Assembly (NCBI GenBank): GCA_947034895.1
Contig: OX344763.1
Span: 43,089,025 to 43,153,024 of the forward strand
DNA: 64,000 nucleotides
Direction: 5' to 3'
Source of the DNA: Rhytidiadelphus loreus
Taxonomy: Eukaryota; Streptophyta; Bryopsida; Hypnales; Hylocomiaceae
Shown: piece after piece, positions 47,700 to 61,075 of the stretch
Numbering within the stretch: the first letter of the stretch is position 1
How the letters are laid out: the number at the start of each line of letters is the position of its first letter
The notes under the pieces: generated by a model
Told to the model about the DNA's origin: nothing
Databases searched by the model: none
The model's input: the letters and a program-made list of their open reading frames with translations, nothing else
Position numbers and translations under genes: made by a program

Positions 47700-50600
47700 A
47701 GGTTTGTCTTGTGAGTCAGTTTGAAGAGCATACAAGCAATACACACTAGAACAAGTACAAGTAGTCGGTAATTCATGTCCTTTTTTACAATATGTAGAGT
47801 GATTAGATCAACTAACGCAAAAAGCCAAAAACTAAGGCCTTTGTTATGTAGAACATAGAGATCCACTGGTTGTTGACATATTGCTCAAGTAAAAACAAAA
47901 AAAACAAGTTGTAGATTAAGGTTTCACCCAATAATATACATCATCACTCAAAGCATTTGGCGAACAACATAACTTATAATTGGTGAGAGTGTTGGCCATG
48001 ATAATGAACATATCTATAAATGGTGCATCCACTATGTCTCAGAGGAGATGGTGCCTCCTTGAATTCTTCATCAATGTCTGAAGAGGATGCCAACAACAAA
48101 GTTTGGTTTGCATCAAGAATGAAAGCCAACAAGCAGGAAGCAAACATGAGGACATTCTAGGGATTATCGAATTGATCTATCTGAGGACAGAGTGCAGTCG
48201 CAAGTAAGATCTGTATGACAAATAATGACAACAACCATACCAACCCTAATTAGCAAACACTGCACACTACGACTCAAATATGGATTAAAAAGTTGTTGGC
48301 AAAGGACACTAACAATAAGACAAACTACGAATCCTCACCACACAGTCATCTCTTACAAAATGTTGTACTTCACACATGGGAGGTGCTTGGTAATGACACT
48401 TTCATTGCAAAGGAATTGGTGCAAGAGCCACACAAAGAAACCAAAAGTAGAACCAACGTTTTCCAAAGACAAATTTCTACAATTGATAGTGGTTTGCACA
48501 AATCAAGAATGCATTTTAGGCTTATGAAACAAAAGAAGTACCTCTACTGTATCTATAAAAACAAATGTTTAGAATTCTCCAAGCAGTACATACTACTTGA
48601 GAAGGCGGAACAACAAAAGTGGTGGGTTCTTCTACCATGAAAAAAACAATGTATACATATAGGAGGAAAGTACCACATGCAAAGTGAATGACAGTGAAAA
48701 TACAGGAAGGAACACTACATAATCATTGATGACAACCAAAAATGCAAATGACACGCAATTACAAGAGCAGAGTAAATGCAAAATGGGAGAGACAATGTCT
48801 ACTTCACATTTCATTCAACATTGTGGACATAGAGGACATTTGGGGTCTTGCTTGGGATCCACCACTACTTTCCAATCATCAGACACTACAAGTGAAAATG
48901 CCCTAAGCCTTCTTGTCAACATGTCAACTTCATTTGAAATTTAAAACCCTAAGTGGAAATGCACCAACTTCACATTACTAACTAAGTTCATACACATCTA
49001 GGTTACGGGCCCCTTCAATGTGAAATGAACTTCAAACAATTTTGAAAATGCTTTAAAAATTAAAGTGGCCTTTTTAGCTAAAGCTAGGTTGGAACAATCC
49101 TTAATTTCCTTATTGTATTGGTGTTTATTGCAACCAAAGGATTAGTCATTTGCCTAATCTTGTAACCAAGGATTTAAACATGTGTCTAAATCCCATACTT
49201 CATTTCATGTTTATGGTATTAATCAAAAGGTTGGGCATATACATGGGCTCTTCATTCCATTGATGTTTGTTATAAAAGATTAAGCATATCTAGACCCCTA
49301 CAATAAATATGAAGTTTTGTTCAAGGAGTAGACTAATGTTTTTTCCCTTCAATAAAGAGAATAAATATATGATTCAAGCATATTAAAGATCTTTGAATTC
49401 TTATTATTTGAAATATGTTCAAAACATGAGCGCAAATTATTTATACTATAGAATTTTCTTAATGTGCACTTTTATCAAAACCAGTGCTTAATCTCTAATT
49501 GCCTGAGTGACCATACATAGTTGATCTGAAATTTCACGCTCATTTTATAGTGGGCGATTAAATTTTTTTGGTTGTTTAAAAAAACATTGGACAGTTCTTA
49601 TTGAAACTTTCATTTTTCACTGAAAAAAGTACCTTGGGGGGTGCACTTAGTCCTACTATAACAAACTACGTGCGAACAAGTGGTTTCTAATAAACTATAA
49701 TTTCAACCTAAAATTTTGAACACTGTTAAATAATGACTATAGCTTTCTATTGCCAAAATTTCCAACTCAAATAAAATATGAAATGATTTCTAGAAGAGGT
49801 TGAAAATGAACTAAAATGGCATGTTTTTCAACTCAAATAATTATAGAGGACACATTTAGATGACTATTGAGTCAATATTCAACTCAAAATGAGCTTTCAA
49901 TAATGAGTTATTTTTAGAAAAAAAAAATTCATTTTTTGGACAATTTTTTCTTATATAATATAGGGGTGTAAAAGTTATTTTTTAGTTCTACAATGTATCT
50001 TTTTACTTCAAAAATTTGTAACCAATTATTATTAACAAATAAAAATATCAATAATTCAAAACACAAACTTTCAAAGTAGGAAAATCTATTCATATTTTAA
50101 AATTTTTTTTTATTTAAAATTCAAAAAGTATATAGGGGTCCAAAGTTTTGTTTGCACGTGGTTTCTAATGGACACTCTAAATGACCCCCTCAAGAAAGGT
50201 ACATATTTGATTGTTGAGAGGTCTCCAAAGCCATACATGTCCATTAGTAGAAGAGTAAAGCTTGCTAATTTTACTTCATTTTCCAACTTTGAGCAATTTC
50301 ACTTGATTTGAGATCTAAAAACTTGTACTTATCCATTTGCTTTGAAAATGGTCCCAATGGAAAGCGTAAAGTGTTAAATTCATGATTTTTACCATTGAAA
50401 GTTTAAACAAGCAAGTGTTGATTTGGAGTTATTTGTGATTTATATTTATAAGAAAAATTACATCTCAACAATTGCAAGGTGGATTGTGTAATGATTTTAA
50501 TAACTTTTCAAGTGATATTAAGTTTTTAGAAAGGTCATTTTAGTGTACTAACACAATTTGTAGTTGTTCAAATCACCTCCAATGCCAAAAAACTATTATA

Positions 50601-53600
50601 TGCAAATTTTTGAAACATTGTGGACAGGGGCGTCATACTAAAAATAAAAAATGTACATTTCTCTTATTATAGTCTCACAACTCTTATGCAATTTTGCACT
50701 CAAAATTGGTGTGCATATTAATAAGCAAGCTTTTTAAACATCCATACAATTAGGTTTTGAAAAAAAATCAATTTGCTTCAATGGAAATAACTATAAACCC
50801 ATGCTCTTTTTTCCTAGTCAAAACACACTTGAAAAGGCTTGGGCATTGTCGTAATTCAATTTTTTGATTTTTAAGTCTATTCGACTCTTGTAGTGTAAAT
50901 AGAGTTCACATGTTGTCTCATTTCCACTTGTAGGTCCATTAGCCTTGTGATTATTGTATAAGAATGGAAAAGGTGGATTTTAGGATTGGAAAGAGGCAAT
51001 TTGATAAGATTTGAATAGAGCCAAGTAGACTTGGTAGTTCCCCGTCAAGAGTCATCTTCACAGTTTTGGGGACTATAAGTCCAAAGGTCGAATTGCTTAA
51101 TTTTCTAGTTCATACCAATTGTATGACTCACCTTGTACTGGCGCTCACTAGCGAATATAATTTTCAACTTTTAATTGTCTAATTGCTTTTGTTGAATTGT
51201 GATGGGATTTGTTGTTGGTCTAGTTCACCACATTGTGTGAGACTATACACTGGATGAGTGCATGTCAAATCATTGTTGATTATAGTTTGGAAGTCTTAAA
51301 TTGTTGATAATTGATTGTGTGTGTAACTTGCAATTAAGTGAATAAATTGCTTGTCTAATCAACTAGATCAACTCCATTTGTGTGTGTTTGTAAATTGAGC
51401 TTGTAGTAATTAAACCCATCTATTTGCATGGAGATTTGTTGTGTGGAGTCAATCCAATCAAATAGTTGCATTGTGCATTGAAGGTTTGGATTATGAATTT
51501 GAATGAAGTCTAATTGATTGAATGAGTACACCAAGTATGATTGTGTAAAATCAGTAAATGTATTTGTTGAGCCACGGTCGAATTGATAAACAATGATAAT
51601 AGAGTCTAAATTGAATATGGCAAATTTACTTGATGTGTATGCATGAATCTGAGTCAACTTGACTGTAAGATAATTCTTCTGCAAATTGAAATACTTTCAG
51701 TCTTGTTGTGAGTTTTTGTGTCATCAAATTGCCGTGAGAGAGAAAGTAGCTCTAGCATTGTTGAGTGAATGAGAAATATTTGTTATGAATGGAGTGGTGG
51801 GTGGTCAATTCATCAAGATAGTGGCGTGGAAGCTCAATAGCCAAAGTCAACTTTCGATGTGCAAACACAACAATCTATCAACATTTTGAATCACTACATG
51901 GAGGTCTAAATGTTGGGCCGCATACAAAAGGTGTAAGTATGCCTTACTAAGTCCTCAATTGTTTGTTGTATTGATGGCTACTTGATCGTCTAAAGTTTAG
52001 TTGACTGTCTGTATTCCCTATGTCAGACTAGTAATTTAGTAAGTGAAAGAAGATTAAAAGAATGTGTGGAAGTTGGAGTGGTTATATCCAGTTGTTTTTT
52101 ATTTTTGATATCTTCGTAGTCTAATCGCTAGCTTGCTCTTTTGCAAAATTATAGTTAAGTAGATCATGTGGTTTAATTGGTGGTCTACCAAGTAGATGTG
52201 GTAATTACCAAATTGACAATGTACAAAGTATCTATCTACCGTGAATAGATTTTGTATTAAATTGTAGGTTTTGTTATTATAAATGTTTATCATATTTGTA
52301 AAGGTGTTGACTGATGTCAATTTGACAGCATTTGGTTGTGGAAACATGCATGTCAACTTAATAGAATAGAGATATGGTTTAGTTTTGGATAAGTAGTGTG
52401 TTAAATCAATTTGCAAATTGTTTGTGAATATAAATATTTGTAGATAATTGATATGCACTAAATTGGATGAACTGTAAGATTATAAGTAATGTCCTTACTT
52501 ATGCTTTGGATACGGGAGACTATGGCAAATTGATGGTAAGAAATTGGGCAATTTGATAGTTGGTTCGATCATAGTAACTCTATCACTAGTCTTGGATGCA
52601 TTGTCTATTTGATTTGTTTCCATTCTTTGTTTGCATTAGTGAATAAGTGTCAGACTACGGGATTGGTCTATCCTCAAACATTTGGAGATTGGGATCAATT
52701 AAGTAGTTGATAAGAAACTTACATGTAGTAGTTGTTGAACGAAGTAATCCCAAGTAATATGAGTAAGTGAAATTCCTAGTCAAGTTGATTTGATGATAAT
52801 AAACTGTTTGTACAAGTGAATCAATAAATGCAAACTAGAGTCTAAAAATATGACAAATAGCTTCCAGTTAGAAATGAAATTTGTGTATGTCAAATCCTTT
52901 AGATAAAATCTATAGTGGTTGAGATCCACCTTACATTTGTAGTCTAAGTCTAATAGTCAATATGCAAGTACAGGTCGAGTAGACTGTATAATTGAGGTAG
53001 GTGGCAAGTCAACTTAGTTACTGCAAATAGGTAGGTCAGGGAGCAAACCCCATGGTCACTGGTCTAATGGCTTGGTCACTTAGTTTTGGGTGCTAGCATT
53101 GACAAATTGACTCTAAGCACATGTATTCGAAATAAAGACAAATTGACTTAAAGAACATGAAGCGAATTGGCTGACGAAAAGATATCAACAAAACACCAGG
53201 AAAAAAACAATACTTTTTCAATGACTAATATACGATTAATTTGAGATAAAGTATTAATTCTTTTTGACATAAAATAAATTATAAATTTTAATATATTAAA
53301 TTAAGGAAATTGAAAAAGAAATTCCTTTAATATAATAAAAATGATGTAATTATGAATATACTTATATATTATTATTATTAAGTGACTAGAGCATACATAA
53401 AGACAAATTGACTTACCCATGACAAATTGACTTGAGAATTGATGTGAGCCACACACTAGACAAGACTGTGACGCCATACATATGTGTCTATGATATAACC
53501 TTAGTATTTGGACTGTAAAAAATTGACATTAGGTGTATTACCTAGGTTTCTTTTGGAAAACAAAACCTAAAACAACATAAACAAGTATCTACAATGCAAA

Positions 53601-56600
53601 ACAAGTGACCTTAGTCACAAAACACTAGACTTATTGACCTTTTCTAAGAGAATTGACCCTTAGATCCCTTGTTTTTGGATTTTGTCGAATAGACAAAATT
53701 TACATTACAGGCATTTAGGGGTTAACGTAAACAAACTACAAATTAATCCTCTGGAGCCCAACTATAATCCCTCTTTTGGGGTCCAATTGATTTTGCATTT
53801 CAATGTAGTAAAAACTTCAAAGGGTTGGAATTGGATTGAAAAAACACAATTTATAACTTTAATAAATACCACCATGCAATTTTCATGCATGGCAAAGGGC
53901 TATGGGGTACTTTTGGATTACCATTGCAAGGTTGTAGGGAGTTAAAAGGACTGTCATCATTAAAGTCTAAATAGACTCTAATAGTCCCCCATAGAAACAT
54001 TCAATAATGGGAAGCTATCATGTTTTGCTTTGACCACCTGAAATGTGTAAAAAATAAGTTGAGGCCCAATTCCGATTGGAAATTTCTCTAATTTGTCATT
54101 GGCTATTCCAAAATGAAAATTGTGAATTGCATTAGTGCAAATATGTGCAACGAACCAATGGAGGCAACAAAGGGACTAGCATGGGTCATCTTTTTTATGT
54201 CTAATTCCGGTAATACAAGTATTGCACATTATGCCATGTGGTAACTTAGAGTAAACTTGCCAATGACTACACGGATAAAATTCAAATCCTTCTCCACAAT
54301 GTTACAAACAATTGCAAGCTTTGAAACTTGGCACGATTATTAAATACCATATTATGATTCATTTCCAAAAAAAAAGTGCACAAAAAGGTTTCCTCTTGCA
54401 AATTTCATTCCTAGTTGAAGACAACAAGGCTAAAATCTTATTAAGAAAAACTTCCGGCCCTTCACTGGACATTGTGCGGTGACTGTTCATACCATTTATA
54501 CCATTGTCTCGTTTGCAAAGTTTCAATGTGTGCGGTTCATGTCTGGTCATTAGCAATTGTAGTGTGTGGTGATTGGATCTGTTCAGTTAATGGCGGGTTT
54601 ACTCTAGTTCTTTCAATGGAATTTAGTGTGGGATTGCTTCAATTTCACTGCAAATTCCACTTCAGTAAGTTAAGCCTTATCTTTGTTGCTTCAAATCTGC
54701 CAAACTAATAAGTTTTGTGATTCTGGTACTACAAAACAGCTTGTTTGTTTGGGGGGGTCAAACAAATGTGTATGTGGCCTTTCTTTCAAGAAGGTTTTGG
54801 ACTTTGTGGCTCCTTCATTCTAAGGATTTGAACTAAAGGAGGTCGATTTTGAATATGTAATTTTTGTATGCAATTTTTGTATGTGCTAGCTCTACATGAT
54901 GGATGAAATGAGGTTTAGGAAACATTGTGGCAACAATGTGTAGGGCCATCATTACAGTCTGGAATTTTTTTAACACATTTGCCCTTCTTTTTTTTATCCC
55001 TTTTTTTTCTATAGGCTTAAAGTTGCCCATTTGTTTTTAGGAAATTGGGCATTTAATTGCTTAAAAAAAACACTGCTACAAACTGTAGACCCATTGAGAG
55101 GCACTCAAGCTGATCAATTTGCAAACATTGAGATATAATAGTTGCTAATAGTTAGACACATTTTATAAAAGCAACAAGCACTGCTAGCAAAGGGAAGGCC
55201 AGAAACACTAATCCAACCCAACACCAAGAGTAGAATGGTACACAATGGTACACCAAATAAAACGAAACTCACATGCAATTAACAATGACAATGAGCCCAA
55301 AAATGTTGCCAAGGGTATTAGTTGCGCCCCCCTCCCTCAAAAATTCTAAAGGTCATTGATTTTTTTTTCAAATGCTTACCTTTGAAATATGTTGATTCCT
55401 AAAAAATACACAAGCTGTTGATTTTATACAATTTAATTTGAGCTTTCCAAATATTTATACGGATACAAATATAGTATCGTATACAAATACACAATAAATA
55501 CTAAATGTGGATACAGATACAGCACAATATTTGTACAAAATATTTGTACACAATATTTGTACAGAATACAAATACAAATACAAGATACGGATATGGGTAC
55601 AAGATACAAGATGTTGTTTGTTTCATATTGTTTGTCAATTATATTACTTTCTGAAAATTTACAAAAGGGAAGAGGGTATGAAAATTTTAAAATTTTAAAA
55701 TTTTCATACCCTTTTAAAATTAATTTTTTTTTTGAGCTCATTGTATCACAATGAACTCAAAAGGTGCAATAATTGCATTAACACACTAAAGTAGAAGTGC
55801 ATAGACCATCCACTTAATCCTTAAAGGAAGTTGAGGCCAAAAAGTGGTCAATGAATGACTTCATTGTTCACTATAGAAATAAAGAATGCATCCATTGGTT
55901 CAATAATTGGAGCAATTTTGGTGACCATCTTGGTTATAGGGGCCCCATCCTTTAGGGTTAAATAAGAGAACTAGATACCTTGAATAAGTATTAAATCATC
56001 ACCCCTTTTTTTTGCAAAGAATAATCCTAGGCAAGACAAGAGGAAGGTGATACAACTTATAGGAGAACCACTATGGCATTACCTCTAATATATATGATCT
56101 CATTTTTTGGCATAATTTTTTGAAACATTTTTTCAAAATAAGAAACTAATAAGCTTTCAAAAAATATATATTTTTATTTCTATTGGTACATGGGATTAAA
56201 AGCAGAAGAGGGAGTAGCAAAAAACCCCATGAAAATTTGAAATATAAATTTGAATTTTCTTTTTAATTGATAATATTTTTGTATGTATGGTATAAAGATT
56301 TGGTTCATACCATGTAGATAAGTGATGTAAAAGTTATAAAGCAATCATAACATCTTTTTGTTTCAATTCCATCATATTTAGTTTTTTCTACTATCTCAGA
56401 CATGCTTCTATTTAACAATTTTTTAAAGAATAAAAATTATATGTTTTATTTCTTAATTTACTTCTCCTACACCTTCAACTCAACATTTTGTGATATAATT
56501 ATTATAAGTCAAAATCTTAAATGCAAAAAATTTAAGCTAAGAGGATTCAAAGCCAGCTCTCTTAGGGATTAACTCACACCCACATTTTAATGTTGAGCCA

Positions 56601-57000
56601 AGCCTCCATTTTTAAATCTCATCATTGCATTCAGTCAGCTCCATAACCATGCCCTGCTCACTACCAAACCGCCTGCTGCCACATCCAATTGCGCCTATTC
56701 TCTGACCCAATTCGGTGATTTCCAAAGTCTGACGGCACCAGGCTTTACTCTGAGCGGGAAAGAGATCAATTGTAGAGGTCGGATTCGGGCAGCAGACGTA
56801 AAGGGGAAGGACCGCAGCAGCAGTTAGAGAAACTGCTGCTCCCCAAAAGAAGGTAACCAGTTCGAGATTTAGCAAGAAAACAAGATGAATAAGGGGAGTG
56901 CGGTGTGATAATCTGAACTGGAGTCACAATAGAGCTGAGTGCCATGCGGAAGTAATTGAAAAAAATCAATGCAACTGGCAGCAGGGATGACAACAGAAAC
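47700..57000. other. Long AT-rich intergenic stretch
   Basis: No gene was recognised; frames here (for example 48225-48640, 51355-51684, 52099-52458, 53682-53945) lack motifs. It holds repeated GACAAATTGACTTA words around 53105-53435, a tract of GATACAAATACAAATA-like units at 55450-55615, and a perfect 38-base palindrome at 55674-55711. The DNA is probably old transposon material. Confidence 0.5.
55674..55711. repeat. Perfect 38-base palindrome
   Basis: GGGTATGAAAATTTTAAAA is followed directly by its exact reverse complement with no spacer. It is AT-rich, so chance formation is easier than for a mixed sequence. Confidence 0.85.
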
Positions 57001-57004
57001 AAAG

Positions 57005-59794
57005 TTACCAGTAGTCTCCACAAGAGCAGACTCCATCTCGGAAATGATGAAATCGGGTGGAATCCCTGGCCACGATCTCACGCCCAACAATGCGAGTAAT
57101 GAACTTGGTGGCAGAATGGCAGTCCGCACAAACACGAAGGTTTTTGAAAATCCTGATGAGGGATCCCGGGGGCGTGCTGATCAACCCATAAGCAATGGCC
57201 AGCTTCTCACTATGGTGGCACACAGCCATTTCCTTCTCTTTCTCGTCCACATCGTGCAGCACCAACTGCGTGTCCGGCGCATACCCGTCCCTCTTCATCT
57301 GCAGGGTCAACCGGTCCAGCTCCGCGTAAATCTCCTCTGCCTGAGAATGGGACCGATCTCCCGCTACGAAGTGATGTAACTTCCCTTCCACTTCAATCCA
57401 ACTTCGTCCAGGTTCCTTGGTGATGCCTCTCTGCTCCATCAATCTCCTTATCTTCGTTGCCGACTCCCACATCCCTGCGGCTGCATACATGTGTGCCAGC
57501 AACACGTACACAGCCGCATTGTCGGGATTCAGCTTCAGACTGCTTTCGGCCGCCCATTCGGCCACGCGAATGTTTCCGTGAATTCTACAAGCACCAAGCA
57601 AGGCTCCCAGAATCTTCGTGTTAGCTTGCAGTGGCATACTCTTGATTAGCGCTTCTGCTTCATCGACTTGCCCAGCACGGCCCAGGAGATCCACCATGGA
57701 TCCGTAGTGCTCAATTGCTGGTGCGATGCCGAAGTCTTGAGCCATGCACGAAAAAAATTCACGCCCTTCCTCCAAGAGGCCCGCATGACCGCACGCTGAG
57801 AGGACGCTGACGAAAGTCACCGTGTCTGGCTTGAACCCTTCCCGTTTCATTTTCTCAAACAGTAGCAGCGCCTCGTGCCCTCTCCCATGCTGTGCAAGCC
57901 CGCCTATGATTGCGTTCCATGAGATGACATTGCGTTCGCTCATTTGCTCAAAAACACGTTGCGCAGCCCTGAAGCTTCCACACTTAGCATACGTACTCAC
58001 TAGGGCATTCCCAACACTGGTCTCTGATAACAAGCCATCCTTCAGAGCTAGCGTATGGATCTCTCTAGCCCATTCTAAAGATCCCGCGTTGGCACATGCA
58101 TTCAGCATGTTCATATACGTAACTTTGTCAGGCTTCGCGTCTTCTTCCTCCATTCTATTGAATAATTTCAAGGCCTCTTTCCCAAGACTATGCGCAGCAT
58201 ATCCGCCAATCATAGCATTGAACGCAACAACATCTCGCTTGCTCATTCTGTCAAAAACTTGACGGGCGTCCATGACACTGCCACACGTAGAATACATGTT
58301 CACAAGGGTATTTCCCACCTGAGTATCAGCGGCCAGTCCAGCTTCAATGACTTGACAATGGATTCTCCTCCCCCAGTCCAAATCTGCTGGACTGGAACAG
58401 GCATTCAAGATGCTCATATAAGTCACCCTGTTTGGTTCCACACCTGCTTCTTGCATCTCTTGAAAAACAGCCCAGGCTCCCGTACTAAGACCGCTCTTGG
58501 CAAGGCCTCCAATCATTGCAGTCCATGAAATGACATCTCTTCTCACCATTTTGTCAAAAACAAGACGAGCATCCTTGATGCTTCCGCATCTAGCATACAT
58601 GCTAATAAGGGCATTTGCTACGCTTAAATCAGATATAAAACCAGCTTTCAATACACGAGAATGAATTTCCTTACCCCACTGCAGAGCTGCTGAATTGACG
58701 CAAGTATTTATGATACTCAAATACGTAACCTTGTTTGGCATTATGCCTACCCGTTGCATCTGGTGATAAAATTCAGAGGCCTCTTCCCATCTGCCGCCTG
58801 CCGCAAGTCCTCCAATCATCGTGTTCCAGGCAATAAGATCCCGATTAACGATCTTTTCAAAAACTTGGCGACAATCCTTGGAGCTGCCGCACTTGGCATA
58901 CATCTTCACCAGGGCAGTTCCAATTGCCGTGTTAGATTCGTATCCAGCATGGACTATGTGAGCATGAACTGTCTTGCCCCACTCGTAGGCTGCGGGGGTC
59001 GAGAAGGCATTCAATACGCTCATGTATGTAATCTGGTTCGGCTCTACACCTTCTTCCCGCTGCATTCTTTGAAACATATCAAAAGCAGTATGACTATGGC
59101 CACTTTCAGCATAAACCCCAATCATCATGGTCCAGGAAACAACCGTCTTTCTCTCCATCCGATCGAAAACGTTCCGCGCTTCCAGAATACTGCCACACTT
59201 TGCATACATGTTGATTAAACAATTGCCCACTCTGACGTCAGAGAGAAGTCCAGCTTTCGTAGCTTGGATATGAACTTCTCTGCCCCACTCCAAGGCGCCT
59301 GGAGTTTTGCAAGCATTCAGGAAGCTCACGAAAGCAGTCCTATCTGGAAAAAGGCCCTCTTGCTGAATCTGACTTAGTAAATTAAAGGCCTTCTCCACAT
59401 GGCCATCCCGAGCATAACCTGCAATCATGGCATTGCAAGAATGGACGGTTCTTTCCAAATGGTCGAACGCTTGCCGTGCTTCTTCCAAACTTCCACAATG
59501 TATGTACATGTTAATCAATGCATTGACAATATATTGGTCTGGCGGCATGCGATGTTGGAGAATATGCGTATGCACCAGCCTGCCTGTCACCAAGTCTTTA
59601 ACCTCAATACATCTTTTCAGCATTTTCAAGTAATCAGAGTAGTTCACCAGAGCGCCTTGTTGTTCTAGATACTGCAGCACATTCGTTGCTCTATCCTTTT
59701 TAACTACCGCCTTCTCATCCTTGTAAGTATGAAGAAATACCATGTCAACTTTTGTTCGTCCATTCAAGTTAGCAATTCTGCTGCTGCTGAACAA
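57005..59794 (-). CDS. DYW-type PPR protein (organellar C-to-U editing factor)
   Basis: A single exon of 929 codons; the 59794 start is TTG, and the first in-frame ATG is at 59743-59741, so either the protein starts there or an upstream exon supplies the N-terminus. Six P-L-S cycles are marked by six MYxKCGS-like motifs, followed by E/E+ motifs, the PG box PGRSWIEVEG, and a complete DYW deaminase domain: HSEKLA with the catalytic Glu, CADCH zinc ligands, and the ending CSCGDYW. Such proteins bind organellar transcripts with the PPR array and deaminate a specific cytidine. The repeat style (YMSILNACSSPADLDWGRRIH) is typical of moss editing factors. The stop directly follows the terminal Trp. 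Target organelle and editing site cannot be read here. Confidence 0.93.
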   Translation of the reverse strand: MFSSSRIANLNGRTKVDMVFLHTYKDEKAVVKKDRATNVLQYLEQQGALVNYSDYLKMLKRCIEVKDLVTGRLVHTHILQHRMPPDQYIVNALINMYIHCGSLEEARQAFDHLERTVHSCNAMIAGYARDGHVEKAFNLLSQIQQEGLFPDRTAFVSFLNACKTPGALEWGREVHIQATKAGLLSDVRVGNCLINMYAKCGSILEARNVFDRMERKTVVSWTMMIGVYAESGHSHTAFDMFQRMQREEGVEPNQITYMSVLNAFSTPAAYEWGKTVHAHIVHAGYESNTAIGTALVKMYAKCGSSKDCRQVFEKIVNRDLIAWNTMIGGLAAGGRWEEASEFYHQMQRVGIMPNKVTYLSIINTCVNSAALQWGKEIHSRVLKAGFISDLSVANALISMYARCGSIKDARLVFDKMVRRDVISWTAMIGGLAKSGLSTGAWAVFQEMQEAGVEPNRVTYMSILNACSSPADLDWGRRIHCQVIEAGLAADTQVGNTLVNMYSTCGSVMDARQVFDRMSKRDVVAFNAMIGGYAAHSLGKEALKLFNRMEEEDAKPDKVTYMNMLNACANAGSLEWAREIHTLALKDGLLSETSVGNALVSTYAKCGSFRAAQRVFEQMSERNVISWNAIIGGLAQHGRGHEALLLFEKMKREGFKPDTVTFVSVLSACGHAGLLEEGREFFSCMAQDFGIAPAIEHYGSMVDLLGRAGQVDEAEALIKSMPLQANTKILGALLGACRIHGNIRVAEWAAESSLKLNPDNAAVYVLLAHMYAAAGMWESATKIRRLMEQRGITKEPGRSWIEVEGKLHHFVAGDRSHSQAEEIYAELDRLTLQMKRDGYAPDTQLVLHDVDEKEKEMAVCHHSEKLAIAYGLISTPPGSLIRIFKNLRVCADCHSATKFITRIVGREIVARDSTRFHHFRDGVCSCGDYW

Positions 59795-60241
59795 CCTGTT
59801 TCATCCATTCATCTCTAATTAAAATTCAATTTTTTTATAAAAATTAGGTCAATTATTAATAAACACACTTTAATTGCAAACAGTAATTGCCTCCGCCTGG
59901 TGACATACTAAGCCAGGGATGAATGACATTTTCACAATACAAACGAAGTACCACCGGCAGGCCTGGCCTCGAGATTGGTTGTGCATCAAATCCATATGAC
60001 GTGCTTCGCCCAATAATGAAGACTTCGGATTCACCCAAAAACGCTCCTCTGGAACTTTCTGCAATTTATAAAACATTTTCTAAATTTTCCCAGTGCAGTG
60101 AAACCTGCCTACCAATACGCTCTGAACCCTACACACCCTAAATCGTAACTCACATAGTACCATGGGTGCATGAAACACACTTTAATTGAGATTGTTGCTC
60201 CAATATAAAACAAACGAGAGAGCACAGTCACGCAAACTTAC

Positions 60242-60400
60242 AGGAACAGGAACAGGGAACTTCATCTTGGAGAAGGCGAAGCTGGTGTTGACCCCCATGT
60301 TACGCAGAAACGGGCAACGCTCCACCCGTCGGACATTTTGTCCTCGCACGCCGCATCTATACTCCAGCCCCATCCTCGAAGATCGAAAGCCATATCTCAA
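60242..60400 (-). other. Possible 5' exon upstream of the PPR gene
   Basis: A minus-strand frame beginning ATG at 60400 or 60373 encodes a basic peptide (MGLEYRCGVRGQNVRR) and ends at a good donor, CCT|GTAAGT (60241). A PPR-side acceptor AAACAG lies at 59798-59796. However, the donor leaves phase 0 and the acceptor needs phase 2, so a simple splice would not keep the PPR frame. It may be noncoding leader or a separate small gene. Confidence 0.3.
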
Positions 60401-60740
60401 TCCAGACCAAAACGCAAGTCCACTTAACCTAATTAACTAATAACCCCGCTAAACCTACTTCCTCCAAACCCTCGATGCAACAAAACACTCCTACACTGTG
60501 TTAAATGCTTTGATCTCTTGCCAAACCTTGCCAAACTCAATCGATGGCCAACGAATTTTGGAACCTCGGATGTATCAAAACCTTCGAGAATGCAGAAAAC
60601 CCAAAACTTCCTCCAAATCGGCGATTCTTTCTCTCACGAAACCTCAATTTGAGCGATTCTGCGCTCACCCAAGCTGCAACTGGGCATCAACTCGGGTTCC
60701 TAGCTTCCGTCCCCGAGACGGCAGGCACTGAGGTCAAGCG

Positions 60741-60945
60741 TGCAAGAGGTTACACCGTCCGGGGGTCGGGGTGGTAAGACTTGGGGCGGGCGCACATGCC
60801 GCCTGGACGCCACGCCTGGCCAGGTGGCGGCCCCCCATTCGCCCCCCGTAATTGGCGGGTGGGGTGGCATGCGGCGGACCTTGGCCGGCGCACATGCAGC
60901 TGCGCCAGGCCGCGCCAGGGCCAGGGTTCTCCGCAGGTTTTGAAG
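60741..60945. other. GC-rich block near the Harbinger left side
   Basis: GC-rich sequence with inverted words (GGCGCACATGCAGC and GGGCGCACATGCCGCC in direct order; GGTGGCGGCCCCCC against GGGTGGGGTGGC). It may hold the left end of the Harbinger element. The matching right end is beyond the window. Confidence 0.3.
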
Positions 60946-61075
60946 TATTTGCAATTTTTTTTTAAGGTTTTTTGAAAAATTGTGGGAGTTCATTTTGTGT
61001 TTGTATCTCCTTCTCTTGAAGGTTTTCGGTTGGGTTTAGTCTAGTTCTCAAGAGTATAGTGCTTGAATTGTAAAG

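Noticed and set aside
57822..59668. Several plus-strand frames of 68-154 residues
   Set aside because: Antisense shadows of the PPR repeats.
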